64,000 nt of DNA from Akkermansiaceae bacterium (GCA_025363295.1 JANYEC010000109.1:1-64000); one strand, 5' to 3'. Shown: positions 9,601 to 17,703, counted from the first letter of the stretch. Translations and numbers: made by a program. Notes: generated by a model not told the origin, from the sequence alone.

Positions 9601-10364
9601 ACAATCTCAGTACATCAGGCACCCTCACAATGGATGTCGGCGGCACTACGCAAGCAAGCGCATTCCAAACCGGCCAATACGACTATCTCACCGTTTCGGG
9701 CACCAGTACCTTGGGCGGCAATCTCTCCATTCGGCTCATCAATGCCTTCACCCCTGCAAGCACAAGCACCTTCACCATCCTCAACTCCACAGGCATACTT
9801 TCCGGAGCGTTCGCGAACGTCGCCTTTGGCAGTCGCATCTTTACCGCAGGAGGCGAAGGAACTTTCCTAGTCACTAAGTCTAGTAACACCGTCACTCTCT
9901 CCGGTTACACCGCCAATACGCCAATCCAAACATGGCGTTTTCTCAACTTCGGCACCATCGCTAACAGCGGCAATGCGAGCGACACTGCCGACCCCGATGG
10001 GGACGGGCTGACCAATCTCGTTGAATTTGCCTATGGCCTCAATCCTCTCGTCAATAACAGCAGCGTCATCACGGTCTCCAGTAACAGCATCACCAATCGA
10101 GGCATCGCCACTGTTAGCATCGTCAATACGAACACTGGAGTGGACTACCGTGCCCTTTTTGGCCGCCGTAAGGATTACCTCGCGTCTGGGTTGAGCTACA
10201 CCGTGCAGTTTAGCAACGACCTCGCCATTTGGCAAAATAGCACTGCGACTCCCACTCTCATCGCCTCCGATTCCGAGATCGAAGCGGTGACGATACCCTA
10301 TCCATTCTTTCTCATCAACGGCACGAAGGCTAAATTTTTCCGAGTTGTTATCTCTATCCAGTAA
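3651..10364 (+). CDS. Giant secreted lyase-like protein with FN3 and autotransporter-type beta repeats
   Basis: 2237 residues, 12 nt after the preceding hydrolase stop and probably co-transcribed. It has an N-terminal hydrophobic export segment (about residues 20-45), then a PKD-like beta domain (about 50-155). A large alpha-helical region and beta-sheet (about 180-960) resembles heparinase II/III-type polysaccharide lyases; MALCYDLLYDWM and DVEGHMHAEANNFSLYALG are the most family-like stretches. Then come a HYR-like domain (about 990-1080), an FN3 domain (1075-1163), a concanavalin-like sandwich (1167-1353) and two more FN3 domains (1357-1530). A Gly/Ser/Thr-rich beta-helix (1530-2080) includes an autotransporter-associated strand repeat (KSGAGTLILTG near 1655). 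A C-terminal DPDGDGLTNLVEFAYG module (about 2110) is typical of Verrucomicrobiota secreted proteins. No PEP-CTERM tail or beta-barrel translocator is present. Lyase activity is inferred from fold resemblance only. Confidence 0.72.
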   Translation: MTHTSMEKPNSLLFIFSTWAALRRCLTPLVLVILALYAGLGSLHASYTEPDVTLKVVLGAGTANQPILTLQAGGNTTATLKATALNFTPTSYTWSQVLPAGQNSLAAQAAMTFSATTTSVPQVTVTFPVYGVYQLQVTASNGTSTVTRFTWVNVWDNVSGLNPLHRVGKNPDVLPPTSVRQLSSDPGPYCHPRLFFSRSDWSELSGKATTSTEVSTAITGLRANLTANFDKNGGTLNTYANVLTAYAQGGYDANYYTNSVLPAYTTAGSAIGGGLIGANPQNKFFDALVTASYLAWIGTDPTVPHASVSSTAQARFNYLATLTAAAAKVELTRNGNSQRYCDMALCYDLLYDWMTPQQQNDTRDYLYAIGYGQFNNGGGGMQKTQPAAMPSGRDQNGDFPNLADDIILPGLVIEGEEGDVTGAVQSNYGPTAPYATGPNSWPYASPASVWNLYRQSVWDTDWFLTPWGSMLNHSAYFELSMTYTAPSTLALARRGQNLFVTTNFYQANLHILYQLAPRESDGKMVIYDHHEGGMGNGSSTNNARYILKYMYPDDPMIDYVHRAYRAESGNNLVQAIFGLDTTTQNLTSVAQAKGLSLTKLDPMRGVTMTRNSWDENDLSIYFESRADVEGHMHAEANNFSLYALGRAWSIPPGYHCTVNDCASTVLIQNPSLTSDPATQGYMGQSPSSATQTETSSNFPTPPAKLLEVVEDPAKQWSLCAGDASAAYNYGFNSTLGNTTDTGKKLSSFYYDGVLPFLLPSYQANLATSNLFVNKTFNPVQYAFRSILTVRGVRPYALVLDDISADGVTPRNYRWSMPCAISFGGSDGRFVDSNNNSVFTSLALQSGATATDAVLYHAPIDTSGTGKPRLLVRDVTEQSTTGQPPIVLDKRPSNFAGGNISYGYDNNSLLYSTIPTNNLLIERQNVVQPNYKVLLFPYRTGDTTPTTSWDASKNILSVNLQNGFTDAITLDKTNADHRTRVAAFSRTKSGRTAPTLTLPASLLISCNSTASNGQPGGIGTFVVTAKDDLNNPLTPAVSSPSGTVFPVGINIVKVTATDSLGQVTTGQFTVTVTPGAPTVTVTSVSNLPGSSSGITLNWPAFSGATAYSVKRSTTPGGPYTTISNRQTDNFFTDSNLSGTDYYYVVTAWLDTYEGPNSTEIALAPSTGIFTGQALGIPPQGYGVYQQGSSYSLTSTSGQMGGSDEKCTFLSMPWTGDGSFTARIASVTDLSGTVSPYCNFAVMLRANTSVNGVMAYSSYNPYVSPFNFVYRSTAGGASTSNGPFSYTRVLPPAWLRLVRAGSTLTSSYSYDGINWAQIDAPATMTFPASTLVGFAASGQSNTPATGVFDNVVFLGTPVAVTQPGGNALTWNSSPSLTFSVQRSSNVNGPFTTIASGLSSPTFTDTSTTTSGITFYYTVTTSAALGRATTVSPVISVYRPNPVLAPTGLVLTPGFGQIALSWGAGSTDTSPVYSVQRATSANGPYITVASGLTVASYNDMTVVNGVTYFYRIVADNGLSSATSSVSSSAATTGTFTKANNTNVLNTGASWIPTLIPGPGDTVLWTGTYSSGSTGIGSGISVAQLQMTSPSTGITIDVGTGGLTLGAGGLDLSTSTQNLTINAPVSLAASQTWNINTSRTVTANANVTETAGNTALTKSGAGTLILTGPSNSWTGLTTVSAGVLQIGNGGASNFLPGASVSSSATLKFNTTSSGTLSSPVDGGGALSQSNNVGVITLNQSAGLHGLSGITGVSGGTIVLAGDSTSSTTINSTLNNAGFTVKFNSGSWTLAADGGYGSNLEVNGGTVLRPVGGGNFYNVTSLVIHGGELQCANNYGLRIGNTYGANNNSGVNFTGLQDGGLLNVTGSHVELGSATPNINAGYTLTGGTMSTASGRNLNIGAATTGAGTTTLSLDGSGKLTVGGILQGSQAAPAVQVFSFTGGTLAVAALNATNLRATTGGATGTFQQSGGVLAPGDVGIAGKTAITGAYNLSTSGTLTMDVGGTTQASAFQTGQYDYLTVSGTSTLGGNLSIRLINAFTPASTSTFTILNSTGILSGAFANVAFGSRIFTAGGEGTFLVTKSSNTVTLSGYTANTPIQTWRFLNFGTIANSGNASDTADPDGDGLTNLVEFAYGLNPLVNNSSVITVSSNSITNRGIATVSIVNTNTGVDYRALFGRRKDYLASGLSYTVQFSNDLAIWQNSTATPTLIASDSEIEAVTIPYPFFLINGTKAKFFRVVISIQ

Positions 10365-10913
10365 AAGTGCAAATGGCTTCAGCGCTCCGATGATCATCGT
10401 CCGTGGCAAAGCCCGACTCCCTGACCCTTGATACCGACTTGGCCAAATCCCTCGCCGACCGCTGCGACAAGGTGCGCTCGCCCAAATCCGCTTCACCCTG
10501 ATCAACCGCCGGAACGAGCGCAAGGGGCGCGGCAACACCTGCGACCGGAACAAGTCCCAGAATTCGGATAATGCAAAAAGCCGACGCTCGCCACACGAGC
10601 TTGACGACCGCCGCTGGTAATCCAAAAACCGGATCGCAGAATCCCCCTTAAAATTCTCATTTCCCTGCTAATCCCCCTGCAACGGACCTCTTCCATCTCA
10701 TTTCCACCTGTCCGGCCTCGTTCGTCGTGGACCTTTAATTTTTGGGCTTTTTCGGCCTACTTCGGGTTCCTTCGGACTTTCTCAGTTACTCTGCAATAGT
10801 TCAGAGAAACTGCACGCGGGACTCAATACCATGCCCCCCGACAAAGAAAATAGACCTAACAGCGAAACAGGATTCTCCCTTCGTAAAAAAAGCAAATCCA
10901 ACTCGCCGTCACT
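10365..10913. other. Gene-poor convergent intergenic region
   Basis: About 550 nt between the convergent ends of the giant secreted protein and menD. Short open frames exist on both strands but none has recognisable motifs, and those near 9867-10625 run antisense through the giant gene. The stretch around 10735-10800 is rich in TTC/GGC runs. I see no convincing terminator hairpin, RNA gene or mobile-element end. It may be a decayed gene. Confidence 0.4.
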
Positions 10914-12479
10914 TCAAACCGTCATCCGGTCCCAAGCCGCCCAAAAATCGGCTGTCTGTTTGGCGTTCGGGATGATTTCTAGCAGCAGCGTCTTTTCCCC
11001 AGCTTCGAATTGATCGAAATCATCCACCTGCCGAACCCGCAGATGTTTCATGCCCCAAAGTGTGGCGAGGCCGGAGAGATCGGCGGTTTGGGGGTTGGTC
11101 ATCCACTCAATGGCGCGGGGACTCAGCGATTGCAGGCGCGGCAGTCGCTCGAAAATTTTCCCGCCTCCGTTATTGATCACGGCAAGCACGCGGCCTTCGG
11201 TGTTGATCTGCTCCAGCACGAAAAGCCCGGCTAGGTCGTAGAGGGCAGTTAGATCGCCGACGACCGCCCATGTCTCACTCACCTCTGCGGACCACCCGAG
11301 CCAAGTGCTCACTTGGCCATCAATGCCATTCGCCCCACGGTTCGCGCGGACGGATTGGATCGGGTGATGCCATTGGGCGAAGAGATTCCACTCACGGATC
11401 GGCATGCTATTACCAAGAAACAAGCCACCACCGATGGAAGCGTAGTGGGAAACTGTCCGCAGCAATGCGGGCTCACTATCTGGATAGGCTTCGAGAAGTT
11501 CGTCAATTTTCACCGCACGGCTGCCAGCAGATGTTAGGTAATCCATCGCGTCATCCGCCAGTTCGATCTCGCCGATCGCCGGCAGCACCCGCTCCAAGGG
11601 CCCGCGCACCACTTTGGAATCACGAGCCAAGCCCGGCAACCCATTGCGGCACACCGACCAAACGGAAACGCCCGGCAGCGTTTCTAAATCGCGCCAAAAC
11701 CGCCCGCTTGGCACGTCGCCTAACCGTAGGATTCTGCTAGGCGGTGAAGCCTTTAAAACGCGGTCGCCATCGTGGATCGCCAGCGATTGCAAGGCCTCAC
11801 GCAATCCACTCGTCGCCTCCGCGATGAGCGGCGCTCCGAGGTCTTGGCAAAAATGAAAAACCTCCTCGCGTTCGTCCGGTTCTAAGCCGCCGACGAGCAC
11901 GACGATGCCTTTGTGATCATCTTCACGCAGCCACTTCGCCAACGCCGCGATATTCAGACGCTCGATGACGGGAGCGAATTCCCCCACCGTCTCGTTAGAA
12001 AAATCCTCCCCATCCGCTTCGAACATTTCTTCAAACTCCACATTGAGATGCAGCGGTTGTTTCCCATCCCAATCCGCGAAACTTCCCTGCCAAGCGTAGT
12101 TCCCGAAAATCCCCGGTTGCACAATCGACTGCGGTGCCCCCGTTCTGCGAAACTCCGCCGGGCGGTCCGCGGTGATCGCGACCAAGGGCCGTGCCTGATA
12201 GTGTGCCTCGATGACCGATGGTAAAAGCTCCGCCGCCGCTGTGCCGCTGGTGGTGATTACTGCGCAGGGTTGTGCGGTTTCCATCGTCCTACCCAGTGCG
12301 AAAAATCCCGCGCTGCGCTCTTCAAAATGCCGCCACACTCGCACCAATCCAGCAGCTTCCGCCCGCGCCAGCGCTTCGAGCAAAGCGGCATTGCGGGCCC
12401 CGGCGCAGACGACAAATTCGCGCACGCCCGTCTTGAGACAAGCTTTCACCACTTCCAAAGCCGGATACCATGCATTCAC
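10914..12479 (-). CDS. menD: 2-Succinyl-5-enolpyruvyl-6-hydroxy-3-cyclohexene-1-carboxylate synthase
   Basis: ThDP-dependent enzyme of menaquinone biosynthesis that joins isochorismate and 2-oxoglutarate-derived succinic semialdehyde. The 521-residue length is close to the family norm of about 550. The N-terminal VVCAGARNAALLEAL corresponds to the family's PGSR(S/N) substrate loop, here with AGARN. HFEERSAGFFALG (Glu53 or Glu54) carries the ThDP-activating glutamate, and TSGTAAAELLPSVIEAH is highly characteristic. Near the C-terminus VINNGGGKIFERLP matches the ThDP/metal-binding segment. It is transcribed divergently from ppc across about 160 nt. No other men gene is in the window, so the pathway must be encoded elsewhere. 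Confidence 0.93.
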   Translation of the reverse strand: MNAWYPALEVVKACLKTGVREFVVCAGARNAALLEALARAEAAGLVRVWRHFEERSAGFFALGRTMETAQPCAVITTSGTAAAELLPSVIEAHYQARPLVAITADRPAEFRRTGAPQSIVQPGIFGNYAWQGSFADWDGKQPLHLNVEFEEMFEADGEDFSNETVGEFAPVIERLNIAALAKWLREDDHKGIVVLVGGLEPDEREEVFHFCQDLGAPLIAEATSGLREALQSLAIHDGDRVLKASPPSRILRLGDVPSGRFWRDLETLPGVSVWSVCRNGLPGLARDSKVVRGPLERVLPAIGEIELADDAMDYLTSAGSRAVKIDELLEAYPDSEPALLRTVSHYASIGGGLFLGNSMPIREWNLFAQWHHPIQSVRANRGANGIDGQVSTWLGWSAEVSETWAVVGDLTALYDLAGLFVLEQINTEGRVLAVINNGGGKIFERLPRLQSLSPRAIEWMTNPQTADLSGLATLWGMKHLRVRQVDDFDQFEAGEKTLLLEIIPNAKQTADFWAAWDRMTV

Positions 12480-12638
12480 GGCGTTTTTCTATCCTAGCGT
12501 TTCAGGAATGTCCAAGCGTGTTGTTTTTACCAAAATGGCGGCAGTCGTCAGTGATCACAGACTCACCGCTGCATTTCAGGATAAAATTTCTGATCGGCTT
12601 TCCGATTCGGCTTGGATTGTGCTTAAAAGGCTGCACGC
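12480..12638. promoter_or_regulatory. Divergent promoter region between menD and ppc
   Basis: The 159-nt gap separates two outward-facing genes and must hold both promoters. I cannot define -35/-10 boxes or an operator with confidence. Confidence 0.4.
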
Positions 12639-15395
12639 ATGACTGAGACTCCCGTAAACCCGATTCGTAAACAGCTCCGGCTGGAAGGATTTGATCTGAT
12701 TGATGAGCGCCTGCAATACCTGCTAGGCTGCCTCGAAGAAGCTCTGAAAAGCACGGGAGAAACGGAGTTGCTGCCGTATCTGCCGTGGTCCGGGCGCGAA
12801 CCTGAAGCAGGGATGGCACCCGAGGGCCTGCCGCAGCTTTATTCGATCGGCTTTCAGTTACTAAACATGGTCGAAGAGCGGGTGGCGGCTGAAATCCGCC
12901 GCGAACGCGAGAAGGCGCTGGGTGCGGAATCCATCCGAGGCTTGTGGCCTCAGGCGCTGCGGGATTTACGGGCGATGAACCTTTCCCCCGAGGAAATTCT
13001 GGCCGTGCTCAACGACGTTCTCGTCGAGCCAGTTCTAACCGCGCATCCCACCGAGGCGAAGCGTTCCAGCATCCGTGAGCGGCATCGGGCACTCTATGAA
13101 GAAATGGTGCGCAATGAGTTTCCAAAATACACCGAGCGCGAACGCCGTCGCATCCGCGAACGAGTGGTGACGACGCTCGAAATTCTCTGGCGCACAGCGG
13201 AAATTCACCTCGTCCGCCCGGATATCACCAGCGAGCTGCGAAATGCCACGCACTATCTGCGGGATCTTTTCCCCTCAGCGATCAATCGCCTGGACTTGCA
13301 CTTCACCGAGGCTTGGCGCGATGCGGGGCTGCCGTTAGAATTACTTCGCTCTGCCGGAAATATCCCACGTTTGCATTTCGGAACATGGATCGGCGGCGAC
13401 CGAGACGGGCACCCGTTAGTGACTCCCGAAGTCACGGAAATCACTCTCCAGACCCTGCGCCATTCCGCCTTCGATCTGCTACAACGCGAGCTCCACGGGC
13501 TGGCATCGCAACTCACACTTTCCCGCTATCTCACACCCGTGCCGCCGGAGCTTCAGGCGCGGATCGATCAACTGGTGACCCTCGTGAAGTCCGATGAAGG
13601 CGTGGCGGAGATCATGGATCGCCACTCAGAGGAGCCATGGCGGCAAATGGCGGACCTGATGGCGCTGCGCCTGCGCGAACAAACCAAGGGCAAACCGGGC
13701 TACACCGACCCGGCCTGTTTGGTGGACGATTTGAATCTCCTCTCGCGCACTCTAGCAGAGGCGGGCTGCCATCTGCTAGAAGAAGACGTGATCCGCCCAT
13801 TGCGGCACAAGTTAGAAATTTTCGGCTTCCATCTGGCAACTCTCGATGTCCGCCAGAACTCAGAATTCCACGACAAAGCGATCAGCCAGTTGTTAGCCGC
13901 TGCCGGAGTAGCGGATGGGGAAAATTATTCATCATGGTCGGAGGGAAAGCGTGTGGAGTTTCTCAACTCGGAGCTAACTTCGGGGCGACCCTTCCTGCAC
14001 GACGACGTCCGTCTCGGCGGCGAGGCAGATGAAGTGCTGAATTGTTATCGCGTGCTGGTAAGGCATCGCAGCGTCTGGGGCACTGCCGGCTTGGGCGCAT
14101 TGATCGTGTCCATGACGCGGCAACTCTCCGATTTGTTAGGCGTTTACCTGTTGGCTCGCGAGGCTGGGCTCATGGAACTAACGGACGATGGCTTGGTTTG
14201 TCCGCTGCCGGTCGTTCCGCTTTTTGAAACGATGGATGATCTAGATCGCTCACCGGGAATTTTGAAGAATTTCTTGGTCCATCCACTGACAAAACGGTCC
14301 CACAGCTCAGGTGGCGAGACACCCACACAGCAAGTGATGCTCGGTTACTCCGATTCTAACAAGGATTGTGGAATTCTAGCAGCACAGTTTGCTCTGCAAC
14401 GAGCGCAATCCGCACTGACCAAAATTGGCCAAGAGCAGCACCTCAAACTTTGCTTCTTCCACGGCCGCGGTGGCACCATCTCGCGCGGCGCGGGGCCTAC
14501 TCATTGGTTCATGGCTGCGCTCCCCTACGGCGCGATGAGCGGCGGATTCCGCATGACTGAGCAGGGCGAGACAATCGCGCAGAAGTACGCAAACGTCGCT
14601 AATGCTACCTACAATCTCGAACTTTTGTTAGCGGGTGCTGCGGTGACCACGGCGCATCACCGCCACTTGCCCGCCACGGAAGACCCGTGCGAGGCATTCA
14701 TGCAAAAGCTCGGTGAGAGCAGTCAGGCAGCCTATCAAAAACTCCTCAAAGCGGACGGCTTTATCGAGTTTTACCGCCAGGCGACGCCGATAGATGCGCT
14801 GGAGAACTCACGAATCGGCTCACGCCCGGCGCGGCGCACGGGAAAAAAAGGATTTTCTATCAGCGATCTGCGAGCCATTCCATGGGTTTTCTCATGGACT
14901 CAGGCGCGATTCTATCTGCCGGGATGGTTCGGCGTAGGCTCGGGTCTAGCAAGCTTGAAAAAGGATGATCCAGCGGGTTTTGCGGAGCTGAAAAAAGCGC
15001 TGCCTCAATCCACCTTCCTCAGCTACGTGCTCACGAATGTGGAAACCAATCTCGCCTCGGCAAATCTGGATCTAATGGGCGACTACGCAGGCCTCGTGGA
15101 AGATCCAATCCTCCGCGAGGAATTTCTCAGTTGGATCATCGAGGAATTCGAGCTCACGAAGTCACTCCTCACCGAACTTTTCGCAGGTGAAATGCAGGAT
15201 CGCCGCCCACGGATGGCGAAGACACTTCAAATCCGCGAGGCGCCGCTGCGGGTTCTCCATCAGCAGCAGATCAACCTGCTGCGCGAATGGCGTGGCCACG
15301 TCGCGGAAGAACGGATGACCGAGGCGGATGCGCTTTTACCCAAGCTATTGCTCTCGATCAATGCAATCGCCTCCGGACTGCGCACCACGGGTTGA
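12639..15395 (+). CDS. ppc: Phosphoenolpyruvate carboxylase
   Basis: Anaplerotic enzyme that carboxylates PEP to oxaloacetate. 918 residues, near the usual 880-960. Signature motifs are all present: VLTAHPTEAKR with catalytic His136, GGDRDGHP, LGYSDSNKDCG and FFHGRGGTISRG (His608, Arg610). The conserved C-terminal end is INAIASGLRTTG, against the common MRNTG ending. The start at 12639 gives a plausible N-terminus (MTETPVNPIRKQLRLEGFDL, truncated at twenty). It stands alone, divergent from menD and followed by a toxin-antitoxin pair, so it is probably monocistronic. Confidence 0.96.
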   Translation: MTETPVNPIRKQLRLEGFDLIDERLQYLLGCLEEALKSTGETELLPYLPWSGREPEAGMAPEGLPQLYSIGFQLLNMVEERVAAEIRREREKALGAESIRGLWPQALRDLRAMNLSPEEILAVLNDVLVEPVLTAHPTEAKRSSIRERHRALYEEMVRNEFPKYTERERRRIRERVVTTLEILWRTAEIHLVRPDITSELRNATHYLRDLFPSAINRLDLHFTEAWRDAGLPLELLRSAGNIPRLHFGTWIGGDRDGHPLVTPEVTEITLQTLRHSAFDLLQRELHGLASQLTLSRYLTPVPPELQARIDQLVTLVKSDEGVAEIMDRHSEEPWRQMADLMALRLREQTKGKPGYTDPACLVDDLNLLSRTLAEAGCHLLEEDVIRPLRHKLEIFGFHLATLDVRQNSEFHDKAISQLLAAAGVADGENYSSWSEGKRVEFLNSELTSGRPFLHDDVRLGGEADEVLNCYRVLVRHRSVWGTAGLGALIVSMTRQLSDLLGVYLLAREAGLMELTDDGLVCPLPVVPLFETMDDLDRSPGILKNFLVHPLTKRSHSSGGETPTQQVMLGYSDSNKDCGILAAQFALQRAQSALTKIGQEQHLKLCFFHGRGGTISRGAGPTHWFMAALPYGAMSGGFRMTEQGETIAQKYANVANATYNLELLLAGAAVTTAHHRHLPATEDPCEAFMQKLGESSQAAYQKLLKADGFIEFYRQATPIDALENSRIGSRPARRTGKKGFSISDLRAIPWVFSWTQARFYLPGWFGVGSGLASLKKDDPAGFAELKKALPQSTFLSYVLTNVETNLASANLDLMGDYAGLVEDPILREEFLSWIIEEFELTKSLLTELFAGEMQDRRPRMAKTLQIREAPLRVLHQQQINLLREWRGHVAEERMTEADALLPKLLLSINAIASGLRTTG

Positions 15396-15450
15396 TTTCT
15401 AATCAGCCCAAATGCCTCAGTGCTTTACCTAAAAAACGCCGAGTTGACAG

Positions 15451-15474
15451 AAAGCTGGAAAGCTGGAAAGCTGG
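15451..15474 (+). repeat. Three tandem copies of AAAGCTGG before the antitoxin start
   Basis: Three perfect head-to-tail copies of the 8-nt unit aaagctgg end 4 nt before the vapB-like ATG at 15479, in the place where a ribosome-binding site would lie. Copy-number change would alter leader length without affecting the frame of the gene. Confidence 0.7.
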
Positions 15475-15478
15475 ACTC

Positions 15479-15745
15479 ATGAAAACCACGATTGATCTTC
15501 CTGAAGAGTTGGTCCGGGAAATGAAATTCCGTGCCGTGCGAGAGGGGCGGAAACTCCGCGAAGTGGCGGAGGAAGTGTTTCGCCGGGGACTCGCCGCACC
15601 CGCAGCCGGAACCAAGCCGGGCATGCGCAATCGAGTAAAGCTCCCTCTCATCCCGGCGCCCGCGAATGCCAAATCGTTCCAAATCAGTGGTGGCCGTCTT
15701 CTGGAGCTGGAAATGGAAGCAGAACGGGGAGACTCGGCCACATGA
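15479..15745 (+). CDS. vapB: VapB-like antitoxin
   Basis: 88-residue protein whose N-terminus (MKTTIDLPEELVREMKFRA) is a ribbon-helix-helix-type DNA-binding motif, as expected of antitoxins that autorepress. The basic middle and the C-terminal tail (about 50-88) would bind the toxin. It overlaps the downstream PIN-domain gene by 4 nt (ATGA), so the two are translationally coupled. The start at 15479 is chosen because it gives the family N-terminus; a longer frame upstream overlaps ppc. The exact antitoxin subfamily is uncertain. Confidence 0.82.
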   Translation: MKTTIDLPEELVREMKFRAVREGRKLREVAEEVFRRGLAAPAAGTKPGMRNRVKLPLIPAPANAKSFQISGGRLLELEMEAERGDSAT

Positions 15746-16179
15746 AATACCTTTGCGACAGCAACGTGTTTCTTGCTCTCGCCATCGGCCAGCACACCCA
15801 CCACTCAACGGCGGCAGCTTGGTTCGCCAACCTCGCGAGCTCAGACACCGCGCTATTCTGCACAGCCACGCGGATCTCCTTCCTCCGTCTGCTCACCCAA
15901 CCCATCGCGCCAGGCTACGTTCCACTCACTCACAGTGCAGCGTGGGCATTACTCGACCGTTTGATGGAGGACGACGCCACCGGTTTCGAGCGAGAACCCG
16001 AGCTGATAGAATCCACTTGGCGAAATCTATCCGAAACACAAACTTCTTCGCCGAAAGTCTGGATGGATGCTTACCTCGCGGCGTTCGCCATCGCCGGCAA
16101 CCTGCGACTCATCACCTTCGACAAGGATTTCCGAAAGTTCACAAGCAAAGGATTGGATCTTGTCGTTTTGTCTTCATGA
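15742..16179 (+). CDS. vapC: VapC-like PIN-domain ribonuclease toxin
   Basis: 145-residue PIN-domain protein, a metal-dependent endoribonuclease that typically cleaves tRNA or rRNA when freed from VapB. Metal-binding acids are Asp6 (CDSNV), Asp109 (WMDAYL) and Asp127/Asp129 (TFDKDF). The segment TATRISFLRLLTQP is typical of the subfamily with TxxxFLR in place of a TxxE motif. It is coupled to vapB by an ATGA overlap. The pair sits between ppc and lysS and shows no mobile-element flanks. Confidence 0.88.
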   Translation: MKYLCDSNVFLALAIGQHTHHSTAAAWFANLASSDTALFCTATRISFLRLLTQPIAPGYVPLTHSAAWALLDRLMEDDATGFEREPELIESTWRNLSETQTSSPKVWMDAYLAAFAIAGNLRLITFDKDFRKFTSKGLDLVVLSS

Positions 16180-16224
16180 TTACCGCGAGAGGACAGTGGA
16201 TATAATCTACAAAATCCTGTTTTC

Positions 16225-17703
16225 TCAGTCTTTCCGCTTCAGCAGCGGGAAAAGCACCACGTCGCGGATCGTCGGGGCGCCGGTGAGCATCATGCAGAGG
16301 CGGTCGAGGCCGATGCCGATGCCGCCTGCTGGAGGCATGCCATGTTCCAGGGTTTCGATGAAGTCGTAGTCCACTTTTTGGGTTTCCTCACCGGATTGGT
16401 CTTCAAGGCGACGGCGTTGGACGTCTGGGTCATTGAGTTCAGAATAACCGGGAGAAATTTCCTGACCGTTGATGATGAGTTCATAAACCTCCACGGTTTT
16501 CCCACCGGGAGTGATTTTGGCTAACGGAACAAGCTCGCTAGAGACTCGGGTGACGAAGCAGGGATCGAAAGTTTTCTCCTCAACGAGCTTTTCGAAAACC
16601 TGCTGGATGATTTCGTGGTCTTCCATGGCTTCGGAAATCTGCACGCCGAGCTTTTCGCAACGGGTACGGCGATCGGCCGCAGTGATGGTGAAAAAATCAT
16701 CGCCCGCTGCGGCGGCGATAAGCGTGTGATAGCTTTCGCGTTTCCATGGCCGGGCGAGGTCGATAATGCGGGTCACGTTGCCATCCTCGTCTTTGTGCTC
16801 GATTTTGAGACCACCACAGAATTTCTCGGCGAGATGGCACGTGAGTTCCTCGACGAGGTCGGCCATTTCCTCGAAGTCGGAGAAAGCCCAGTAAGCCTCT
16901 AACATCGTGAACTCCGGATTGTGGCGGCGGGAAATCCCTTCGTTGCGGAAGCTGCGATTGAGCTCAAAAATTTTCGTGAAGCCGCCGACTAACAAGCGCT
17001 TGAGGAACAGCTCGGGGGCAATGCGCAAAGTGAGTGGCATGCCGAGTGCATTGTGAAATGTCTCGAACGGGCGAGCGGCCGCGCCACCGGCGACGTCTTG
17101 AAGCATCGGTGTTTCCACTTCGAGGAATCCGCGATCCTGGAGGAACCGACGGATTTCAGCGATCATCAGCGAGCGCTTTACAAACAGTGCCGCGCTGTCT
17201 GGATTGCCCATCAGATCGAGGTGGCGCTTGCGGTATTTAATCTCGCGGTCGGCCACGCCGTGCCACTTATCAGGCATCGGCCGGAGTGACTTGGAGAGCA
17301 CGGTGAATTTTTCTAACTTGACCGTGGGCTCGCCAGTACGTGTTAGGAATGTTTCGCCTTCGATGCCAATCCAGTCGCCGCGATCGAGGCACTTCCATGC
17401 GGCGGCTTCGGTTTCGGGAAGATTCTTGATAGAGACATAGCCTTGGATCGCGCCATGGACATCGCCGAGGCTGAAAAAGCAAGATTTTCCCATGTCGCGC
17501 AAGGCGGTGATACGGCCAGCGACTTTCACCTGCTTGCCTTCTTCAAAATTGGCAAAAAGCTCGGCCGGAGTGGTCGAGACGGGGAAACGTGCACCAAACG
17601 GATCGATGCCAAGTTCGCGGAGTTTCCCCAGCTTCTCGCGACGGACGGCGATCAGTTCGGCTTCGGTATTCTGCGGCTGTGGCGGTGTAACGGCTTCACT
17701 CAT
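16225..17703 (-). CDS. lysS: Lysyl-tRNA synthetase, class II
   Basis: Charges tRNA-Lys. With the start at 17703 (MSEAVTPPQPQNTEAELIAV) the protein is 492 residues, normal for LysS. A longer frame would add 37 hydrophobic/basic residues without family support. An N-terminal OB-fold (about 55-150) precedes the class II core: motif 2 FRNEGISRRHNPEFTMLEAY and motif 3 GIGIGLDRLCMMLTG near the C-terminus. It stands on the minus strand, convergent with vapC 45 nt away. Confidence 0.95.
   Translation of the reverse strand: MSEAVTPPQPQNTEAELIAVRREKLGKLRELGIDPFGARFPVSTTPAELFANFEEGKQVKVAGRITALRDMGKSCFFSLGDVHGAIQGYVSIKNLPETEAAAWKCLDRGDWIGIEGETFLTRTGEPTVKLEKFTVLSKSLRPMPDKWHGVADREIKYRKRHLDLMGNPDSAALFVKRSLMIAEIRRFLQDRGFLEVETPMLQDVAGGAAARPFETFHNALGMPLTLRIAPELFLKRLLVGGFTKIFELNRSFRNEGISRRHNPEFTMLEAYWAFSDFEEMADLVEELTCHLAEKFCGGLKIEHKDEDGNVTRIIDLARPWKRESYHTLIAAAAGDDFFTITAADRRTRCEKLGVQISEAMEDHEIIQQVFEKLVEEKTFDPCFVTRVSSELVPLAKITPGGKTVEVYELIINGQEISPGYSELNDPDVQRRRLEDQSGEETQKVDYDFIETLEHGMPPAGGIGIGLDRLCMMLTGAPTIRDVVLFPLLKRKD

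Noticed and set aside
9915..10364. PEP-CTERM sorting signal on the giant protein
   Set aside because: The C-terminus ends FFRVVISIQ without the PEP motif, hydrophobic helix and basic tail, and no exosortase is in the window.
9867..10625. 252-codon open frame on the minus strand
   Set aside because: It runs antisense through the C-terminus of the giant protein, has Arg/Ser-rich composition and no recognisable motif; a shadow of high-GC coding on the other strand.
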